NCBI GenBank assembly: GCA_025062295.1
Contig: JANXAJ010000009.1
Location: 1-60,654, forward strand
Length of the DNA: 60,654 nt
DNA from: Bacteroidia bacterium
GTDB taxonomy: Bacteria; Bacteroidota; Bacteroidia; SpSt-205
Direction of reading: 5' to 3'
The notes below the pieces were generated by a model. The model did no database searches and was not told the DNA's origin. It saw only the letters and a list, made by a program, of their open reading frames with translations. The position numbers were made by a program, and so were the translations under genes. Positions 57,794 to 60,654 of the stretch are shown one piece after another (position 1 is the stretch's first letter; each line of letters opens with the position of its first letter).

Positions 57794-60076
57794 TTACCAG
57801 CTATATCGCACAGTCAGAGTAGCCATGCGCCCCATAATAGGAGCCCAAATGAGGGAAGCATCAAACTGAGGAGAAAAAGGCTGGTCTGCCGCCAAGACAG
57901 GACGAGCTTGACGAAAGCCATTCAAGTTTTCTCCTGCTATTTGGATTTCCCACTGGTCTATGCGGTGGGTAACTTGTAAGGTTAGGATAGCATAGGCAGG
58001 TGTTGAAAGAGGGAGTCTGTACAAAGGGTCATTCTCAGCAGTGGAGGGGAGACGCTGCCTTCCGTACCAGGAAAGAATACCATCTACCTGCCATCGCTGA
58101 GAAAGGGTGACCCATGTAAGCCATCCTACGAAACGATGCCGAGGGAGAAGCGGACGAAAGACCCACTGCCCCTGCAGGTACCACCACACTTCTTGGAGCT
58201 TGTATCCCAGCATGAGCCGAAATTCCTCTGCCACTTCGTAGGTTGCCTCAGCATATAAGCTTTGGTAAAGGGCAGGCTTTGAGCTTGAAAAAAGGTGGAT
58301 CCGCCACGGCTGTTCAATATCCCATACAAATGGCTGTAGAAGGTGGGCTCGCACTCCATCTATGCTGCAGCGGAGCCGCTTCTCTCCGAGAAAAAAGGAG
58401 TGATTCCAAAAGAATCCATAACTCCAAGCTCTCTCCACAGCAGGCCATTTACCAAAGTGCAGCTGCCACAAGCGGGCGCTCATTAGAAACGAGGTAGCTT
58501 CAGCTACTGGATCAGGTATACGCCATGTGCGTCCAGCTGAGAGACGAAGAGCACCAGCCGTTGTATATTGCCATTTGAGATGAAGGCGAGGGATGGGTTG
58601 CCATCCCCAGTAGGAGTGCCAATCCATCCTTCCCCCAATCACCCCTGAAAAACGAGGACTGGGAGTCCATACCAGCTCAGCGAAGGTACCTGTAATCCCT
58701 TCCAGACGATACCAGCTTGTATCATAGCCGTGCCATGTAGAAAGGGTCTCTGCATACCAAGCAAAGCGCCCAGCAACCCCCAGATGGATTCTCCATAGGG
58801 GATCACCCCCTAACGGCTGACTATAGAGAAGCTGAAACCACCCTATCGGCTGCCACGCCTCATACCGATTGAAGCCAGCTTGTAGCTTTTGCCAGAAGGA
58901 GCGTCCTTGTATCAGCACACTCACTCCTCGTCCTTGGCTCAATATCCATCCCCGACGGAGAGAAGATTGGAGCATACCCAAGCCTTGATAACTCCCCCAT
59001 GCTTTCATCTCTTCTAAGCTTTCTTTTGACCGAAAGGATACCTGCCCCCCCCAACGATATTCATAGAGCCCTTCTACATCTACTTCACTCATGCCGCCTG
59101 ATGAGTCTCGGCGAAGCCGCCGAACAAGAAGATGCCCATGACGAAAAAGGGGGATATCCAAAAATCCATCCGCATTGTGATCCTGAAGTGCATGCGACTG
59201 AAAAGGAGTCCATCCGACGTTTCCAAGAAGAAGATACCGATCCCCTCTTCTTGATAACCTTTCAAGCCTCGTAGCAAGAAAAAACTCCCCTGTACTTCGG
59301 GCAAAGGCTTCTACTTGCCGAGGAAAGCTTGATTCTTGAGAAGAGAGGTACTGAACTTGAATGTGTCCTGCTGTACCCTCATGACCACTAAGAACACTCC
59401 CCACACCTTTAGCGATGGAGAGGCTCTGAACCCATAGAGTAGGTAGAAACTGAGCTGCCCAGGGACGATATAGTCCCACCGCCAAGGGCTTATTCTCATA
59501 AAGGATAGAACTGTGAGCGGGCTCAAATCCAAACAGACGGAATTGCCGCACTCCCATAGCCCCATCGGAGAATACCGCATCTACCAGAGCTGTCCCCTCA
59601 AATGCCTCCGAAAGATTGCAACAAGGAGCAGAGGTTAGAGTAGTCCGATTCCATGATACCACAGGAATACTTTGAGGGGATTGAAGGTCTTCTACCTCAG
59701 CACTGATAGTCTGAGAGGCAAGCTGAAAAGTAGGCAGATTTATTTCCCATACCAAGAATGTATCAGGAAGACTCTCTACTTGAAGACTCTCCGCACTGAG
59801 CTCACACCGAAGCCAAGCAGGAAAACGAGGAGGTACCTGGAGGATAAACCGCCCCCCTGTGTCAGAAATAGTTCCTATCGTTGTACCCTCCCACCATATC
59901 CGCACCCCTGGAGCTGCTGTGCCCCCTTGAAAAAGAAAGCCAATTACCTGCAGCCATATCCCCACTAAAGCGAATTTAAAGCAAGAAGAGAATGAATGGG
60001 CCTGCAGATAGCGCAAATGCAGATTAATAGACGGAATAGGAAGGAATTTCAGTTCTCCTGCAAAATACCTCAGCAA
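57794..60076 (-). CDS. TonB-dependent receptor with CCNLSE plug
   Basis: After a hydrophobic segment (ALVGIWLQVIGFLFQ) comes a short carboxypeptidase-regulatory-like beta-domain (GVRIWWEGTTIGTISDTGG). The plug carries CCNLSEAFEGTALVDAVF, GVRQFRLFGFEP and the typical VLSGHEGTAGHIQV. A barrel of about 500 residues ends in a terminal Trp (TVRYSW). The CCNLSE motif is, from memory, shared by a Bacteroidota receptor group often linked to metals; I cannot confirm the ligand. The start is uncertain: only a TTG (60076) and a later GTG are in frame. It is divergent from the DUF2752 gene. About 155 bases downstream hold nothing I recognise. Confidence 0.8.
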   Translation of the reverse strand: MLRYFAGELKFLPIPSINLHLRYLQAHSFSSCFKFALVGIWLQVIGFLFQGGTAAPGVRIWWEGTTIGTISDTGGRFILQVPPRFPAWLRCELSAESLQVESLPDTFLVWEINLPTFQLASQTISAEVEDLQSPQSIPVVSWNRTTLTSAPCCNLSEAFEGTALVDAVFSDGAMGVRQFRLFGFEPAHSSILYENKPLAVGLYRPWAAQFLPTLWVQSLSIAKGVGSVLSGHEGTAGHIQVQYLSSQESSFPRQVEAFARSTGEFFLATRLERLSRRGDRYLLLGNVGWTPFQSHALQDHNADGFLDIPLFRHGHLLVRRLRRDSSGGMSEVDVEGLYEYRWGGQVSFRSKESLEEMKAWGSYQGLGMLQSSLRRGWILSQGRGVSVLIQGRSFWQKLQAGFNRYEAWQPIGWFQLLYSQPLGGDPLWRIHLGVAGRFAWYAETLSTWHGYDTSWYRLEGITGTFAELVWTPSPRFSGVIGGRMDWHSYWGWQPIPRLHLKWQYTTAGALRLSAGRTWRIPDPVAEATSFLMSARLWQLHFGKWPAVERAWSYGFFWNHSFFLGEKRLRCSIDGVRAHLLQPFVWDIEQPWRIHLFSSSKPALYQSLYAEATYEVAEEFRLMLGYKLQEVWWYLQGQWVFRPLLPRHRFVGWLTWVTLSQRWQVDGILSWYGRQRLPSTAENDPLYRLPLSTPAYAILTLQVTHRIDQWEIQIAGENLNGFRQARPVLAADQPFSPQFDASLIWAPIMGRMATLTVRYSW

Positions 60077-60122
60077 GCAGCTGGCTCAACACAATACTCA
60101 GCCATGTGAGCCCTTAGAGAGC

Positions 60123-60130
60123 TACCTTTG
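60123..60130 (+). promoter_or_regulatory. -7 box (TACCTTTG) of the DUF2752 gene
   Basis: An exact TAnnTTTG. Eight bases later an ATG (60139) begins a 4-codon ORF (MERG) whose TGA overlaps the main ATG (60150) as ATGA. A GGAAAGAGG stretch could also act as a ribosome-binding site for the main start. Confidence 0.5.
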
Positions 60131-60149
60131 TGCAGGACATGGAAAGAGG

Positions 60150-60521
60150 ATGAGGCTTTCCGCTTTTATGCACTTTTGGCGAGCACATTCGCTTCGAGAG
60201 AAGATAGTAGGAGCTTTGCGTCTCGTTATAGCGATAGTGCCATTGGGACTTTTGGCTCTACCTGCTGATTTTTTTGATAAAGGCCCTTCAATCTGTCCTT
60301 CAGTGCTTCTCCTTCAGGTAGAATGCCCAGGCTGTGGGCTGACCCGAGCCACTCAGCACTTACTCCACCTTGAGTGGCAAACAGCAATAGACTATAACCC
60401 TCTTGTTCTAATTTCAACACCTATCTTGGCATGGCTCTGGCTACAAAACCTTTTCATTCTTTTCAAAGGACTTTTGCAATTCTCTAAGGATAAAAAGATA
60501 CTTCAGTCAAATAACCCCTAA
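60150..60521 (+). CDS. DUF2752 membrane protein
   Basis: The 123-residue protein has three likely membrane spans (about 20-40, 55-75 and 85-108) and the DUF2752 signature VECPGCGLTRATQHLLHL. The family function is unknown; the conserved cysteines could bind a metal or take part in redox. The start ATG is in an ATGA overlap with a 4-codon mini-ORF. The remaining 130 bases of the window hold nothing I can recognise. Confidence 0.82.
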   Translation: MRLSAFMHFWRAHSLREKIVGALRLVIAIVPLGLLALPADFFDKGPSICPSVLLLQVECPGCGLTRATQHLLHLEWQTAIDYNPLVLISTPILAWLWLQNLFILFKGLLQFSKDKKILQSNNP

Positions 60522-60654
60522 TCCTATTTCACAAAGCTTACTAATGCGAGTGGGGCTAATCCTATCTGAGCCTGAGTCACACAGCGCAGAAAGCTGGTAA
60601 TCACTGGAGAAAGGTTCTTAAGAATGAGTAGGATATCAAGGCTGGCTTTAAGTT

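Noticed and set aside
1-60654. CRISPR arrays, insertion sequences, prophage or integrase genes, tRNA attachment sites
   Set aside because: No regularly spaced repeats, transposase-like proteins or long inverted repeats were seen; the region looks like ordinary chromosome with high coding density.

Overview
The window looks like chromosomal DNA of a Bacteroidota bacterium, possibly thermophilic or hot-spring-associated. Lineage markers are a fused MurF-alanine racemase, a short archaeal/eukaryotic-type prolyl-tRNA synthetase, TonB-dependent receptors with carboxypeptidase-regulatory-like N-termini, a putative type IX secretion (T9SS) tail, the short Bacteroidota-type arginine decarboxylase, and many copies of the Bacteroidota -7 promoter box TAnnTTTG. 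A ba3-type oxidase with a tiny subunit IIa resembles that of Thermus. No rRNA, tRNA, CRISPR array, transposase or phage gene was seen. Coding density is very high, and many neighbours overlap by 1-56 bases.

Layout. 1-2.5 kb: a glycosyltransferase and anmK. 2.5-7.3 kb (minus): a tandem universal stress protein, then the operon rbfA / LolC-E-like permease / patatin-barrel protein. 7.3-8.7 kb: a sphingosine-1-phosphate-lyase-like PLP enzyme. 8.9-13.6 kb (minus): rimP-nusA-infB-purS. 13.7-16.2 kb: a beta-helix lipoprotein and aroC. 16.2-19.8 kb (minus): ABC1 kinase, fatty-acid hydroxylase and RlmD. 20-26.3 kb: surface-polysaccharide genes (UDP-glucose-type dehydrogenase, two paralogous glycosyltransferase-like proteins, a GlmM-type mutase, a GT4). 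26.2-29.6 kb (minus): the ba3 oxidase operon. 29.8-34.6 kb: two membrane proteins, a candidate structured RNA ending in a strong terminator, and a thioredoxin-TPR protein. 34.7-45 kb: ruvC, a TonB receptor, a ureohydrolase divergent from speA-folD, a lamin-tail protein, cystathionine beta-synthase and a W/Y/G-rich lipoprotein. 45-53 kb: proS, a CxxCH secreted protein, then the tightly overlapping chain cysteine desulfurase / Ser-Thr kinase / CPBP protease / murF-alr. 53-60.5 kb: GDP-mannose-3,5-epimerase-like, a barrel protein, mpl, a radical SAM protein, a TonB receptor and a DUF2752 protein.

Themes. AnmK, Mpl, MurF-Alr and GlmM make wall synthesis and muropeptide recycling prominent. The S1P-lyase-like enzyme and the fatty-acid hydroxylase suggest sphingolipid turnover and modification.

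The most striking feature is gene expression. TAnnTTTG boxes, several with a TTG 19-20 bp upstream, lie only 2-7 bp before many start codons, implying widespread leaderless mRNAs. Where the box is further from the gene, a tiny ORF sometimes begins right after it and ends at or close to the main start (24, 28, 7 and 4 codons). This suggests leader ORFs that deliver ribosomes by translational coupling. Start positions below were often moved from the longest open frame to fit these signals.
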